A DNA stretch of 64,000 bases from Phytohabitans rumicis (GTDB lineage: Bacteria; Actinomycetota; Actinomycetes; Mycobacteriales; Micromonosporaceae): contig NZ_BLPG01000001.1 of the NCBI RefSeq assembly GCF_011764445.1, positions 7,953,001-8,017,000 on the forward strand, read 5' to 3'. Positions 1-9,504 of the stretch are shown one piece after another. Made by a program: the position numbers and the translations under genes. Within the stretch, counting starts at the first letter, position 1, and each line of letters opens with the position of its first letter. The notes below the pieces were generated by a model, which worked only from the letters and a program-made list of their open reading frames with translations, was not told where the DNA came from and made no database searches.

Positions 1-123
1 AGCCAGACTCGCCCCATTCCGCCCTGACCGAGCGGGTGGACAAGCCGGTACCGGCCGGCGATCAAGCGTGGAGGCATGTCAGACACGGAGTGGACCGTAC
101 CCTGCGCCGCCCGTACGCGATCA

Positions 124-1086
124 TCACGTGCCGGACGACGACCGCCGCTCGGCGGGGCCCGGCCTGGTCGACTGGATCTTATGTTGCTTGATGGCGCGCA
201 CGGTGGTGTCGAACGCCTCCGTGGTCCGCTCGACGGTGCGCTGCGCGATCAGGATGTAGACCAGGTCGAGGACGACCAGCTGGGAGTGCTTCGCCGAGAG
301 CGCCTCCGGCCGGTACGTCGTCTCGCCCGCGGTCGTGGTCAGCACAAGATCGGCGATGTCGGCGATCGGCGAACGGGGAAAGCTGGTCAGCGCGATCGTC
401 GTGGCACCCTGGTTGCGGGCCTCGGTCAGCACGTCGACCGCCTCGGCGGTGCGCCCGCTGTGCGAGATGGCCATCACGACGTCGTCCGGCGTGAGCAAAG
501 CGGCGCTGGTCAGCGCGCTGTGTACGTCGCAGCGGGCCCACGTCGGGATGCCGATCCGCTCCATCCGCAGCTGCATCTCCGACGCCGACAGCCAGCTCCC
601 GCCGACGCCGAATATGTCGAAGCGGCGGGCGCCCGCGATCCGCTCGGCGGCCCGCTGGGCGATGTCCAGATCGATCTGCGCGGCGGTCTCCTGGATGGTC
701 CGGGAGTCCGCGCCCGCGATGACCTGCAGCACCAGGTGCGCCGGGTCGTCCGGCCGGATCTCCCGGCCGAGGTTCAGCTCCCAGCGGGCCTGCTCGGCCC
801 GCCCGGTCTCCGCCGCGATGGCGATGCGCAGTGCCCGGTAGTCGTCGTAGCCGACCGTACGGCAGAAGCGGGTCACGGTGGCCGGGGCGACGCGGGCCCG
901 GTCGGCCAGGTCCACCAGCGACAGCGTGGTCATCTCCGGTGGGCTGGCCAACACCTGCTCCGCCACCCGGGCCAGGGCGTCCGGGAGGTTGGGGAGCATG
1001 CTTCTGAGCCGGTTGAGCACCGGAGTGACGTCGGATAGCTGCGTAGACACTCCCACTAGCCTCTCATCAAGGGATGACTCCATCAT
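124..1086 (-). CDS. MurR/RpiR-family transcriptional regulator
   Basis: A 320-residue sugar-phosphate-responsive repressor or activator. The N-terminal HTH_6 winged helix (about residues 30-105) includes 'RVAPATVTRFCRTVGYDDY'. The C-terminal SIS domain (about 140-285), with 'FGVGGSWLSA' and 'ISHSGRTAEAV', would bind a phosphosugar effector. The first ATG of an ATGATG pair overlaps the stop of the fucosidase gene (ATGA), so it is translationally coupled and last in a six-gene operon running from the SIS isomerase gene. It probably controls this operon and the divergent kinase. Candidate operators are listed at 5513, 6351 and 7402. The 123 bases before it, at the window edge, hold no gene I can support. 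Confidence 0.9.
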   Translation of the reverse strand: MMESSLDERLVGVSTQLSDVTPVLNRLRSMLPNLPDALARVAEQVLASPPEMTTLSLVDLADRARVAPATVTRFCRTVGYDDYRALRIAIAAETGRAEQARWELNLGREIRPDDPAHLVLQVIAGADSRTIQETAAQIDLDIAQRAAERIAGARRFDIFGVGGSWLSASEMQLRMERIGIPTWARCDVHSALTSAALLTPDDVVMAISHSGRTAEAVDVLTEARNQGATTIALTSFPRSPIADIADLVLTTTAGETTYRPEALSAKHSQLVVLDLVYILIAQRTVERTTEAFDTTVRAIKQHKIQSTRPGPAERRSSSGT

Positions 1087-2344
1087 CCGTGGTACCCGGC
1101 TCCCCGGTAGAGATCCAACACGCCGTCCAGTTCGACGGCGAGCACCGTCGCGTACTCGTCGACCTCGGCCGGGGCGTCGATGTACAGCACGCCGGGCACG
1201 TCGTCGCCGAACCCGCCGACCACCCGGTGCCCCAACGCGGCCCCGGTGCCCAGGACGGACACGCCGCGGACCTTCGTCCGGAGCCCCTTGACCGCGACGT
1301 ACTCGATGGGTCTGTCCAGACAGACCAGGAAGAGCGTGCGGCCGTCCTTCGACAGCATGGACGGGCCGTAGTGGTGGCCGAGCGGCAGCCCTCGGCCCGT
1401 GCCGTAGACGGCTTCCCGGTTGCGCTCGATCCAGGCCCCCAGGGCGTGCAGGCGCTCGACGTGCTCGGGCTGGAAGGTGCCGTCCTCGCGCGGGCCGATG
1501 CCGAGCAACAGGTTGCCGCCGCCGCCGAGCGTCTCGGCGAAGATGCGCACGAGTTGCCGGGTGGATTTGAAATTCCGGTCGGCGGGTTGGTGGCCCCAGG
1601 AGTCGTTGACCGTCAGGCACAGCTCCCACGGCCCGTCCGGCGGGACGATCGGCAGGCCCTGCTCCGGCGTCTCGTAGTCGCTGTGGTCCAGCAACCGTGA
1701 CACGATCATGTTCGGCGCCTCGGCGAGGATCGAATCGCGCAACTCGCGCATCCGCCATTGGGACTCGTCGCGCTCCCATGCGCCGTCGAACCACATCAGG
1801 TCCGGCCGGTACCCGAGCAGCTCCCCGACCTGAGCCCGGTGGAACCGCAGGAACCGCTCCCACCGTGCCGGATCCTCCGCGCCTTCGGCGCAGAGCCCGA
1901 ACCGGCTCTCCACCCACGGCCTGACCAGAGTGGACGGTCGCTGCGTCGGGTAGTCCGGATGCGACCAGTCCAGGTGCGAGAAGTAGAAGCCCACCTTCAG
2001 GTCGTGCCGCCGCATGCCGGCGACGTACTCGCCGAGCAGGTCGCGGGCGGCCGGCGTGCGCTTGGCGACCGACAGGTCGCCGGCCTGGGTGTCCCACAGC
2101 GCCATGCCGTCGTGGTGCTTGGCGGTCAGCACCGAGTACCGCGCCCGGAGCGCCGGAAGAGGCGGGCCCACGCGTCCGGGTCGAAGCGCCGCGCGGTGAA
2201 CCCCGCCGCCTGCGCCATGTAGTCCGCATAGGACACGTCGCCGAAGTAGAACGACCACGACTCGGCCACGCCCCGGACGGCGTAGATCCCCCAGTGCAGG
2301 AAGATGCCCAATTTCGCGTCGGTGAACCAGGGCTGCATGGTCAC
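1083..2344 (-). CDS. GH29 alpha-L-fucosidase, frameshifted
   Basis: Retaining alpha-L-fucosidase that removes terminal L-fucose. The N-terminal part ('KLGIFLHWGIYAV') and the rest ('YSVLTAKHHDGMALWD', then 'MWFDGAW' with the probable nucleophile Asp) lie in two frames. They join if one G is added at the C run (top strand) at 2144-2146. The product would be about 420 residues, without a recognisable signal peptide, so it probably acts in the cytoplasm on imported fucosylated oligosaccharide. The start is GTG 2344 or ATG 2338. GTG overlaps the stop of the permease gene upstream. The single-base defect resembles ten others in the window, so a sequencing error is more likely than decay. Confidence 0.85.
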
Positions 2345-3155
2345 TTGACGGCCCCGCGGTCAGGCCGGCCTGGACGTGCCGGTAGAAAATCAGATAGACG
2401 ATGAGGACGGGCATGATCGCGATGGTCAGCCCGGCGAAGAGTGCGCTCCAGTCACTGCGGTAGCCCTGGTTGACGGCCAGCGCGGCGAGCCCTTGCGCCA
2501 GGACATACCGTTCCGGCTGCTGGTTGAGCACCAGCGGGAGCAGGTACTGGTTCCACAGCCCGAGGAAGTTGAAGATTCCGATGCTGACCAGTCCTGGTTT
2601 CGCCATCGGCAGCATGACCCGGAAAAACACGCCGTAGTGCGAGCATCCGTCGACGATGGCGGCTTCGGCGACGGCCCACGGCAGGTTGCGGAAGAAGCCC
2701 CGCAGGAAGAACACCGTGAACGGCAGGGCGTACGCGGTGTAGACAAGAATCAATCCGGGGTACGTATTGAGCAGCCCGAGCTGCTTGACGACGAAGAAGA
2801 GCGGCACCAGGGCGAGGAAGACGGGGAAGGTCATGCCCGCCACGAAGAGGTAGTAGACGAGCCGGTTGCCGCGAAAGCGGTAGCAGGCCAGCACGTACGC
2901 GGTCATCGAGCCCAGCAGCATGACCAGCAGCACCGAGCCGCCCACCACGATCAGGCTGTTGAGGAAGTACGTGCCGATCTGCGCCTGACCCCAGGCTCGG
3001 GCGTAGTTCCCGAACTGGGGATCGGTGGGCACGCTCCACGGGCTGGTGAAGATCTGGCTGTCGGTCTTCAGCGAGCTGACCACCGCCCACAGCAGCGGCA
3101 CGGTGACGACCAGCGCCCACAGCACCAGAAAGACGTGCACGCCGGTCCGCTTCAC
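2341..3155 (-). CDS. Carbohydrate ABC transporter permease (CUT1, MalG-like)
   Basis: Inner-membrane permease with about six transmembrane segments. The EAA-type loop around 'AEAAIVDGCSHYGVFFRVML' contacts the ATPase. GTG 3155 overlaps the stop of the preceding permease gene (GTGA). The last codons need one extra base in the C run (top strand) at 2352-2355 to restore the usual ending Ala-Val-Lys-stop. Without it, the frame runs on into the fucosidase region. With the correction it is 271 residues, the normal family length. No ATPase gene is present, which is typical of actinobacterial CUT1 systems sharing an MsiK-like ATPase. Confidence 0.88.
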
Positions 3156-4066
3156 AGCTCGATCCGTTCGCGTCGCGACACCCGGAAAGTGAGCAGGGCG
3201 AGTGTCATCGTCAGGAAGAACAGGGTCACTCCCATCGCGGTGGCGTAGCTGAACCGCCCGTACGAGAAGGCATTGCGCCACAGGCTCAACGCCAGCACCT
3301 CGGTGGCGCCGTCCGGCCCGCCGGGGCCCACCGTCATGATCTGGATCAGCGCGAAACCGTCGAGCGCCGCCACCCCCAGGTAGACGAGGGCCACCTGGAC
3401 GCTGTCCCAGACCAGCGGCAGCGTCACCCGCCAGAACGTGGCGACCTGGCCCGCCCCGTCCAGCGCCGCCGCCTCCAGCACATCGGACGGCACCGACTGC
3501 ATCGCCGCGCTGAAGAGCACGACGTAGAAGCCGAGCGAGCTCCAGATCATCACCACGATCACGGCGGGCAGCGCCGTGGCCGGGTCCGCGAGCCACGACC
3601 GCTCCAAACCATCCAGACCAACCGCATCGAGTACGCCGTTGAGCAGCCCGTTGTTCGGTGTGTACACGAACTGCCACAACACCCCGACGATGGAGACGGA
3701 CAGCAGCAGCGGAAAGAACGTGACCACCTTGTAGAAGTTGGCCCCGCCGGCGTGGGCGAACCCGCCGCTGCGCCGCTTGCCGCCGAAGTTGAGCAGGGCC
3801 GCGATAAACAGCCCGAGCGCCACGGTCAGCGCCGGTACCACCGCCAGCAGGATGCCGTTGTTGCGCAACGCCCGCCAGAACAGTTCGTCGTCGAACAGGC
3901 GGGCGAAATTGTCCAGGCCGACGAAGTTCGCCTGGGCGGAGAAGCCCCGCCAGTCGGTGAGCGAGAGGTAGAAAGCCTGTGCGTACGGCGAGAGCACGAA
4001 CACGCCGTACAGCGTCAGCGGCAGCACGAGCATGGAGGCGATGAAACGGCGCCGACCGTGGTGCAT
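3152..4066 (-). CDS. Carbohydrate ABC transporter permease (CUT1, MalF-like)
   Basis: A 304-residue permease with six predicted membrane spans, the first near residues 8-30. The coupling loop is near 'LEAAALDGAGQVATFWRVTL'. It pairs with the permease encoded immediately downstream (4-base overlap) and the binding protein encoded upstream. The ATG at 4066 is chosen because it gives the family's short cytoplasmic N-terminus (HHGRRRF) before the first span. The reading frame continues upstream, but that stretch is antisense-like and overlaps the binding-protein gene. Confidence 0.9.
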   Translation of the reverse strand: MHHGRRRFIASMLVLPLTLYGVFVLSPYAQAFYLSLTDWRGFSAQANFVGLDNFARLFDDELFWRALRNNGILLAVVPALTVALGLFIAALLNFGGKRRSGGFAHAGGANFYKVVTFFPLLLSVSIVGVLWQFVYTPNNGLLNGVLDAVGLDGLERSWLADPATALPAVIVVMIWSSLGFYVVLFSAAMQSVPSDVLEAAALDGAGQVATFWRVTLPLVWDSVQVALVYLGVAALDGFALIQIMTVGPGGPDGATEVLALSLWRNAFSYGRFSYATAMGVTLFFLTMTLALLTFRVSRRERIEL

Positions 4067-4077
4067 GCGTACGGACC

Positions 4078-5487
4078 CTAGCGCTTGAACTTGGTGATGG
4101 AGCTGTCGCCGGCGGTCTTGTCCGCGGCCTTCTGGACGCGGTCGGCCCACGCGGCGGGGGTGATGCTCTTGGTCATGAGCGCGCCGTTGGCGTCGCCGAT
4201 CGCCTTGCCCAGCTCGGCGTACCAGTCGCCCAGCTTGAAGAAGAACACGTTGTCGCCGGCGGCGGAAAGCGCCTCGCGCGCGGAGGCGAGGCCGGGCGTC
4301 AGCGTGACGTTCTTGGCCACCCCCTTGATGACCGGGAGGGAGCCGGTCAGCTCGGCGAACTTGTTTCCCGCCTCCAGGGACAGCATGATGCGCAGGAACT
4401 CCAGTCCACCTTGGACGTTCTTGCCCTGGGCCGGGACGATGAACGACTCGCTGGAGCCCGCGTACAGCGCCTGGTGCGGGAGTTTGTCCGAAGTGGACAG
4501 GGACGGGGTGGCGCCGACCGTGGTCTCGAAACCGGTGGGGATGATGCCCTTCATCTCGTTCTCGACCCAGCTGCCACAGGGGATGAACGCCACCTTGCCC
4601 TGTGCCCAGGCGGTCTGCGCCTCGGTGTGGGTCAGGCCCTCGGTGCCGGACAGCAGGTAGCCCTTGTCCGCGATCTGGTAGAGCGCCTCCGCGGCCGCGA
4701 GCACGGCGGGCTGCTTCCAGGCGTTCGGCTCCAGGTTGTCGATGGCCTTGACGGCGTCCAGGCCGCCCGCCTTGCCGATCAGCGTGACGATCTGCTCGGT
4801 CCAGTAGCCGGGGTACTTGCCCTGGTACGTCCACGGCGCGACGCCGGCCTTCTTGATCTCCCCGCAGAGGGTGAGCATCGCGTCCCAGGTCGTCGGGTAC
4901 GTCCAGCCGCGGTCGGCGAACAGTTTCTTGTTGTAGTAGAAGCCGAACACGGTGGAGACGTAGTTGAGCTGGTAGACGGCGCCGTTGACGGTGTTGGACT
5001 CGATGACGCCGGCGGTGATCGTGTCGCGCACCTTCACCTTGGGGTCGTCGATGGAGGGGGCGTCGAGCAGCTCGGTGAGGTCCTTCACCTGCTTGCCGGA
5101 GATCAGCGTCGCCATGTCCAGGCGGCTGTCGCCGGCGTTGTCGATGACGTCGGGCGCGTCGCCGGCGACGAGGCGCGGTTGCATGGTCTGGGCGATCGTC
5201 TGGATGCCCTGGTGCTTGACCTCCGCCTTGGGAAACCGCTTCTGGTAGAGGGACTCGTTGAACTTGGCGTAGTCGTCGCCGTACCCGCCCTTGAAGATGA
5301 CGACCTCGAGCGCCTTGTCCGGCAGCACGCCGAGCGGGTTGGTCTCGTCGGCGGCGCCCTTCGCCGACTCCGCATCGTCGTCGGACCCGCTGGTGACGCA
5401 GCCGCCCAGCAGCCAGGTGGTGCCGCCCATCGCGGCCAGGGAAACACCGCCGTGCAGCAGCTTCCGGCGGTTCAACGAGCTAGACAC
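4078..5487 (-). CDS. Sugar ABC transporter substrate-binding lipoprotein
   Basis: A 469-residue extracellular solute-binding protein (family 1). It has an N-terminal Arg-Arg signal ('NRRKLLHGGVSLAAMG') and a lipobox ending LLGGC, so it is a probably Tat-exported lipoprotein. The body has typical SBP_bac_1 features, such as 'FYYNKKLFADRGWTYPTTWD'. GTG 5487 is chosen because AAGGAG lies five bases upstream; a further in-frame ATG at 5532 has no such site. It delivers an oligosaccharide to the two permeases encoded downstream. The substrate is unproven, but the context (fucosidase, SIS isomerase, BadF kinase) suggests a fucosylated or amino-sugar glycan. Confidence 0.88.
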   Translation of the reverse strand: MSSSLNRRKLLHGGVSLAAMGGTTWLLGGCVTSGSDDDAESAKGAADETNPLGVLPDKALEVVIFKGGYGDDYAKFNESLYQKRFPKAEVKHQGIQTIAQTMQPRLVAGDAPDVIDNAGDSRLDMATLISGKQVKDLTELLDAPSIDDPKVKVRDTITAGVIESNTVNGAVYQLNYVSTVFGFYYNKKLFADRGWTYPTTWDAMLTLCGEIKKAGVAPWTYQGKYPGYWTEQIVTLIGKAGGLDAVKAIDNLEPNAWKQPAVLAAAEALYQIADKGYLLSGTEGLTHTEAQTAWAQGKVAFIPCGSWVENEMKGIIPTGFETTVGATPSLSTSDKLPHQALYAGSSESFIVPAQGKNVQGGLEFLRIMLSLEAGNKFAELTGSLPVIKGVAKNVTLTPGLASAREALSAAGDNVFFFKLGDWYAELGKAIGDANGALMTKSITPAAWADRVQKAADKTAGDSSITKFKR

Positions 5488-5512
5488 ATTATCTCCTTGG
5501 CTAGGAAGTGTC

Positions 5513-5526
5513 GTAGAAATTACAAC
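5513..5526. promoter_or_regulatory. Candidate RpiR operator, copy 1
   Basis: GTAGAAATTACAAC lies 26 bases upstream of the binding-protein start. It shares the GTAG...AAATTAC pattern with sites at 6351 and 7402. The match is seen by eye. Assignment to the RpiR-type regulator is an inference from location. Confidence 0.4.
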
Positions 5527-5549
5527 CATCACATGTGCGGGTCAATACT

Positions 5550-6302
5550 TTATGCACCTCGCCGGATGCGCCCCGCGTACCGGGCCTCCAGCCGCTGGTT
5601 GTGCTCGTCGCCCTCGGGGATGTTGGCGGAAAGGTAGACGGCCGGGGTCTGGCCGGCTTCCAGCAGCAACCGGACCACCTCGGCGACCGTCATCTGGGCG
5701 AGCAGGGCCGAGGTGATCGTGGAGACCGCCCCGAACGCGCCGCCGCCGGGCAGGTGCATGACCGAGTCGCCACGCGGTGCGCCGTTGTCCAGCACCACGT
5801 CGGCCAGGTCGCTCAGCTTCAACCCGGACGGATGGCGCGACGGCACCGCGGCGCTGTGCCGCAGCGACGTCAGCGCGATCACGTCGTGTCCCTGCTCCTT
5901 CGCGATCCGGGCAAGCTCCACCACGCAGCCGTTGACGCCGGAGCTGGAGATCACCACGAAGATGTCCGGCGGGGCCACCTTCGCCAGCTCGAAGATCCGG
6001 TGCGCGATGGCCGGGTCGCGCTCCAGCCCCGGATTGTCCAGGATGCTCGGCGGCTCCCCGCCGAAGATCACCAGATCGCGCAGGGTCAGCCGGTTGGTCG
6101 GCACCAGGCCCCCGGCGCGTCCGGCGATCTCCATCGCGATCGCCTCCGAGTGGCCGGAGCCGAATGCCTGGATGACACCGTCGTTGCGGAGCGCGGTCGC
6201 GATGCGTCCGGCGGCGTCTCGAACGTTGTCGCGCTGGCTGACGGGCACCTCCCGGACGAAATCGGAGATCACGTCGGCGTACCCGGAACCGCTGATCGGC
6301 AT
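5550..6302 (-). CDS. SIS-domain phosphosugar isomerase
   Basis: A 250-residue single SIS-domain protein of the 'sugar isomerase domain-containing' type. 'FGSGHSEAIAMEIAGRAGG' is the phosphosugar-binding loop region and 'VISSSGVNGCVVELA' carries the Ser-rich motif. Family members act on or bind phosphorylated sugars, often amino sugars; the exact reaction is unknown. ATG 6302 is the first gene of the minus-strand operon. The divergent kinase gene starts 89 bases away, suggesting phosphorylation by the kinase followed by isomerisation here. Confidence 0.8.
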   Translation of the reverse strand: MPISGSGYADVISDFVREVPVSQRDNVRDAAGRIATALRNDGVIQAFGSGHSEAIAMEIAGRAGGLVPTNRLTLRDLVIFGGEPPSILDNPGLERDPAIAHRIFELAKVAPPDIFVVISSSGVNGCVVELARIAKEQGHDVIALTSLRHSAAVPSRHPSGLKLSDLADVVLDNGAPRGDSVMHLPGGGAFGAVSTITSALLAQMTVAEVVRLLLEAGQTPAVYLSANIPEGDEHNQRLEARYAGRIRRGA

Positions 6303-6350
6303 ACAGACTCCTGCCCGGTGCTGTCGTAGGATGTTTCACCATCGTGCGTT

Positions 6351-6368
6351 GGTAGGCAAAATTACTAC
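6351..6368. promoter_or_regulatory. Candidate RpiR operator, copy 2
   Basis: GGTAGGCAAAATTACTAC lies between the divergent SIS isomerase and kinase genes. Its outer arms GTAG/CTAC are inverted, and it contains the AAATTAC block shared with the 5513 and 7402 sites. The position fits control of both divergent units. Confidence 0.45.
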
Positions 6369-6391
6369 ACATCACCGGCGGGGCGGGAGAC

Positions 6392-7359
6392 ATGGTTCTG
6401 GTTCTCGGCATCGACGCGGGCGGGACCTCGACCCGGGCCGTCCTGGCCACGGTCGACGGCGAGCGCGTCGGCACCGGGGGAGCCGGTGGCGGCAACCCGA
6501 TCGCCCACGGCGCGCCGGCCGCCGCGGCGCAGATCCGTACGGCGGTGCGGCAGGCGCTCGGCGACGCCGACCCCGCCACGGTCGCCGGCGGCGTGCTCGG
6601 CCTCGCGGGCCGCGGGGCGCTGGCCGACCCGGCGAACGCGGCGCTCTTCGCCCGGATGTGGGCCGACCTGGGGCTCGGCAGGGCGCCCCGGCCGGAGGCC
6701 GACCCGCTGGTCGCCTACTGCTCCGCGACACCGGCGCCGGCGGGCAGCGTCCTGCTGTCCGGGACCGGGGCGGCGGCCCTGCGGATCGAGGGTCTGCGGG
6801 TGACCCGGGTCGCCGACGGCCACGGATGGCTGCTGGGCGACGAGGGCTCGGCGTTCTGGCTGGGCCGCGCGGCCGCCAAGGTCGCCGTCCGGCAGATCCT
6901 CGCCGGGGAGGCGGGCCCGCTCGCCCGCCTCGTGATCGATCGGCTGGCCGGGCCCGGTGCCCCGGCGACGCAGGACACCGCCGACGCGATCTCCACGGCC
7001 GTCCAGGGCGCCCCCGTGCGGACGCTTGCCCCGCTGGCACCCCTGGTCAGCGTGGCCGCCGGGGCCGGGGATCCGGTCGCGGCGTCCATCGTGGACGAGG
7101 CGGCGGACCGCCTGGTCGCCACCGCCGCCAAGGTCCGCGACCCCGACGACCGCGGGCCGATCGTGCTGGCCGGGGAGTGCTGACCGCGGTGGGTCCGCTG
7201 CGGGCGCGGGTCGAGCACCGGTGCGCGACACGATGGGCCGCCCCGGTGCGCGTGGCCACCGACGGCGCGGCCGGTGCGGCCTGGCTCGCCGCGTGTGAGT
7301 TCGCCGCCCTGACCGGCCCGCGTGCTTCTGCGGTACACCGCCGGCTGATTGGCGGCTAG
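6392..7359 (+). CDS. BadF/BadG-type N-acetylglucosamine kinase-like protein, frameshifted
   Basis: Cytoplasmic sugar kinase of the ASKHA fold. It has the phosphate-1 motif 'GIDAGGTSTRAVLA' at residues 6-19, 'LLSGTGAAAL' and 'GHGWLLGDEGSAFWLG'. The family includes N-acetylglucosamine and glucosamine kinases. The frame breaks at the G run 7172-7175: adding one G joins 'IVLAGG' to 'VLTAVGPLRARV' and gives about 322 residues, the usual length. ATG 6392 follows GGGCGGGAGAC. It is divergent from the SIS isomerase gene with a shared control region, so it probably supplies the phosphorylated sugar that the isomerase uses. Confidence 0.85.
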
Positions 7360-7401
7360 CCATGATCGTATCGATGGATCTATTGACTTCATGTCGAGCG
7401 A

Positions 7402-7420
7402 ATCGTAATTTCGCCCTACC
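7402..7420. promoter_or_regulatory. Candidate RpiR operator, copy 3
   Basis: On the minus strand this reads GGTAGGGCGAAATTACGAT, close to the 6351 site. It lies 51 bases before the start of the secreted beta-helix protein gene, which would put that gene in the same regulon. Confidence 0.4.
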
Positions 7421-7470
7421 GTCGGGGAAGGTGATACTTCTTCGCACTAGGTCAGAGGGGAGACAACCAC

Positions 7471-9504
7471 GTGCAAAGCCCACGCCCCTGGGCCGCCGCA
7501 GCCCTCACCATGATCGTTGTCGGGGGGAGCCTGTGGCCCGGCTCGCCCGCGTCCGCCGCGGGCACCGACCGCTACGTCGACTGCTCCGCCACCACCAACG
7601 GCACCGGCACGCAGACCTCGCCGTGGAACGCGCTCAGCACCGTCTCGGCCCAGACGTTCGCCCCCGGCGACCGCGTCCTCTTCAAGCGCGGGACCACCTG
7701 CAACGGCCGGGTGACGCTGCACGGCTCCGGGACGGCGGGCAGCCCGATCGTGGCGGACGCCTACGGCACCGGAGCCCTGCCGAGGCTCGTGGGCGACGGC
7801 ACCTGGTCGACCATCACCGTCTACAACGAGGAGTACTGGGAGTTCCACCGTCTCGAGATCACCAACTCCGGGACCCCGATCACCGAGTCGGACCCCGCGC
7901 TCATCCCCGAGTCCAACCGGCGGCGCGGAATCTACATCGAGCTGCACGACTACGGCGTCGGCGACCACTACCAGTTCACCAACCTGTACATCCACGACGT
8001 CAACGGCCCGCGCGGCTACGACAACACCACCACAGGCGGCATCTTCCTGCACGTCACGGGGACCAGCACGCCCACCCGCTTCAACGACATCCTGGTCGCG
8101 GACAACACGTTCGAGCGGACCGACTACTTCGCGGTCACGCACTGGACCACCTGGCGGCATCGGACGGAACTGCCGGGCAACACCTCCGGTAGCCCCTACG
8201 CCACCGGCACCTGGCAGCCGGCGACGAACTTCGTCATCCGCAACAACAGCCTCGCCGACCTCGGCGCGGACGGCATCCACACCCACCATTCGGTCGGCGC
8301 CATCATGGAACACAACGTCGTGAATGGACACACCACCCGCGACGTCAACCGGTGTCACGTGCCCATCTACAACTGGAACGCGGACGACGCGCTGATCCAG
8401 TTCAACGAGGTGTACGGGGGGATGGGCACCTGCGACTCGACCGCCTTCGACTTCGACGGCGGCAACATCCGCGCCACCTTGCAGTACAACTACTCGCACA
8501 ACAACAAGGGCGGCTTCCTGACCATCTGCGAGGCCGGCACGTCGCGGGACAACGTCGTCCGCTACAACATCAGCCAGAACGACGGGGACGAGCTCTTCTC
8601 CCTGGTCTGCGGCACCGAGGACAACACGCAGATCTACAACAACACCTTCTACCTGAGGAACCCGGCGTACACGCCCGTACGGATCGTCAACAACACCAAC
8701 TCCTCCGGGGCCGGTCACGCCAAGTTCTACAACAACATCTTCTACGTCGACCCGACGCTGACCACCAGCCAGGTCACCTACTCCGGCGCCACCGGCCTGA
8801 CCTGGAACGCCAACACCTTCTACGGCCTGCACCCGTCCGGCGAGCCGACCGGCACCAACAAGTCGACCGCCAACCCCAACTTCACCAGCCCCGGCACCGG
8901 GCCCAACGGGTACCAGCTCACCGCCGGGTCGCCGGCACTCCAGTCCGGCATCGTGGTCGCGGGCAACGGCGGCCGGGACTACTGGGGCAACGCGGTGCCC
9001 ACCAGTTGCGCGCCGGACCGCGGCGCCCACCAGTACACGACCACGCCGACGAACTGCAACCTGGCCGTGCTCAAGACCGCCACGCAGTCCAGCACGCACG
9101 TCAGCGGCGCGAGCGCCAGCCGCGCGGTGGACGGCAACACCAACGGCGCGTGGACGGGCGGGTCCGTCACGCACACCTCCGACAGCCCGCTCGACACCAA
9201 CCCCTGGTGGCAGGTCGACCTCGGCGCGTCCCGGTCGGTCAGCACCATCAAGCTGTCGAACCGCACCGACTGCTGCGCGGACCGGCTCCGGCTGTTCTAC
9301 GTCTTCACCTCCAACAGCGCGTTCACCTCCACCAACCCCACCACCACGGCGGGTCAGGCCGGGGTCTGGAACTTCTACCAGGCCGCGGCGGTCGGCACCT
9401 CGCAGACCATCACCGTCAACCAGTCCGCCCGGTACATCCGGGTGCAACTGGTCGGCAGCGACCGGCCCCTCTCGCTTGCCGAAGTCGAAGTGTTCGGTTC
9501 CTGA
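7471..9504 (+). CDS. Secreted right-handed beta-helix protein with F5/8 type C domain
   Basis: A 677-residue exported protein with a signal peptide at about 1-29, cleaved after PASAA. Residues about 30-520 hold many Asn-rich coils ('NNTFYLRNPAY', 'FYNNIFYVDP') typical of parallel beta-helix polysaccharide-active proteins. The C-terminal region (about 530-677) is a discoidin/F5-8C carbohydrate-binding domain: 'AVDGNTNGAWTGGS' and 'PWWQVDLGASRSVSTIKL'. GTG 7471 has AGGGGAG upstream. It may be a lyase or hydrolase that liberates the oligosaccharide imported by the ABC system encoded at 2341-5487. I cannot place it in a catalytic family. Confidence 0.8.
   Translation: MQSPRPWAAAALTMIVVGGSLWPGSPASAAGTDRYVDCSATTNGTGTQTSPWNALSTVSAQTFAPGDRVLFKRGTTCNGRVTLHGSGTAGSPIVADAYGTGALPRLVGDGTWSTITVYNEEYWEFHRLEITNSGTPITESDPALIPESNRRRGIYIELHDYGVGDHYQFTNLYIHDVNGPRGYDNTTTGGIFLHVTGTSTPTRFNDILVADNTFERTDYFAVTHWTTWRHRTELPGNTSGSPYATGTWQPATNFVIRNNSLADLGADGIHTHHSVGAIMEHNVVNGHTTRDVNRCHVPIYNWNADDALIQFNEVYGGMGTCDSTAFDFDGGNIRATLQYNYSHNNKGGFLTICEAGTSRDNVVRYNISQNDGDELFSLVCGTEDNTQIYNNTFYLRNPAYTPVRIVNNTNSSGAGHAKFYNNIFYVDPTLTTSQVTYSGATGLTWNANTFYGLHPSGEPTGTNKSTANPNFTSPGTGPNGYQLTAGSPALQSGIVVAGNGGRDYWGNAVPTSCAPDRGAHQYTTTPTNCNLAVLKTATQSSTHVSGASASRAVDGNTNGAWTGGSVTHTSDSPLDTNPWWQVDLGASRSVSTIKLSNRTDCCADRLRLFYVFTSNSAFTSTNPTTTAGQAGVWNFYQAAAVGTSQTITVNQSARYIRVQLVGSDRPLSLAEVEVFGS

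Noticed and set aside
76-1038. 320-codon + strand open frame with GGAGG before its ATG
   Set aside because: It lies wholly antisense to the RpiR regulator gene, which has clear HTH and SIS motifs; the product is low-complexity Arg/Gly/Asp-rich, typical of antisense frames in high-GC DNA.
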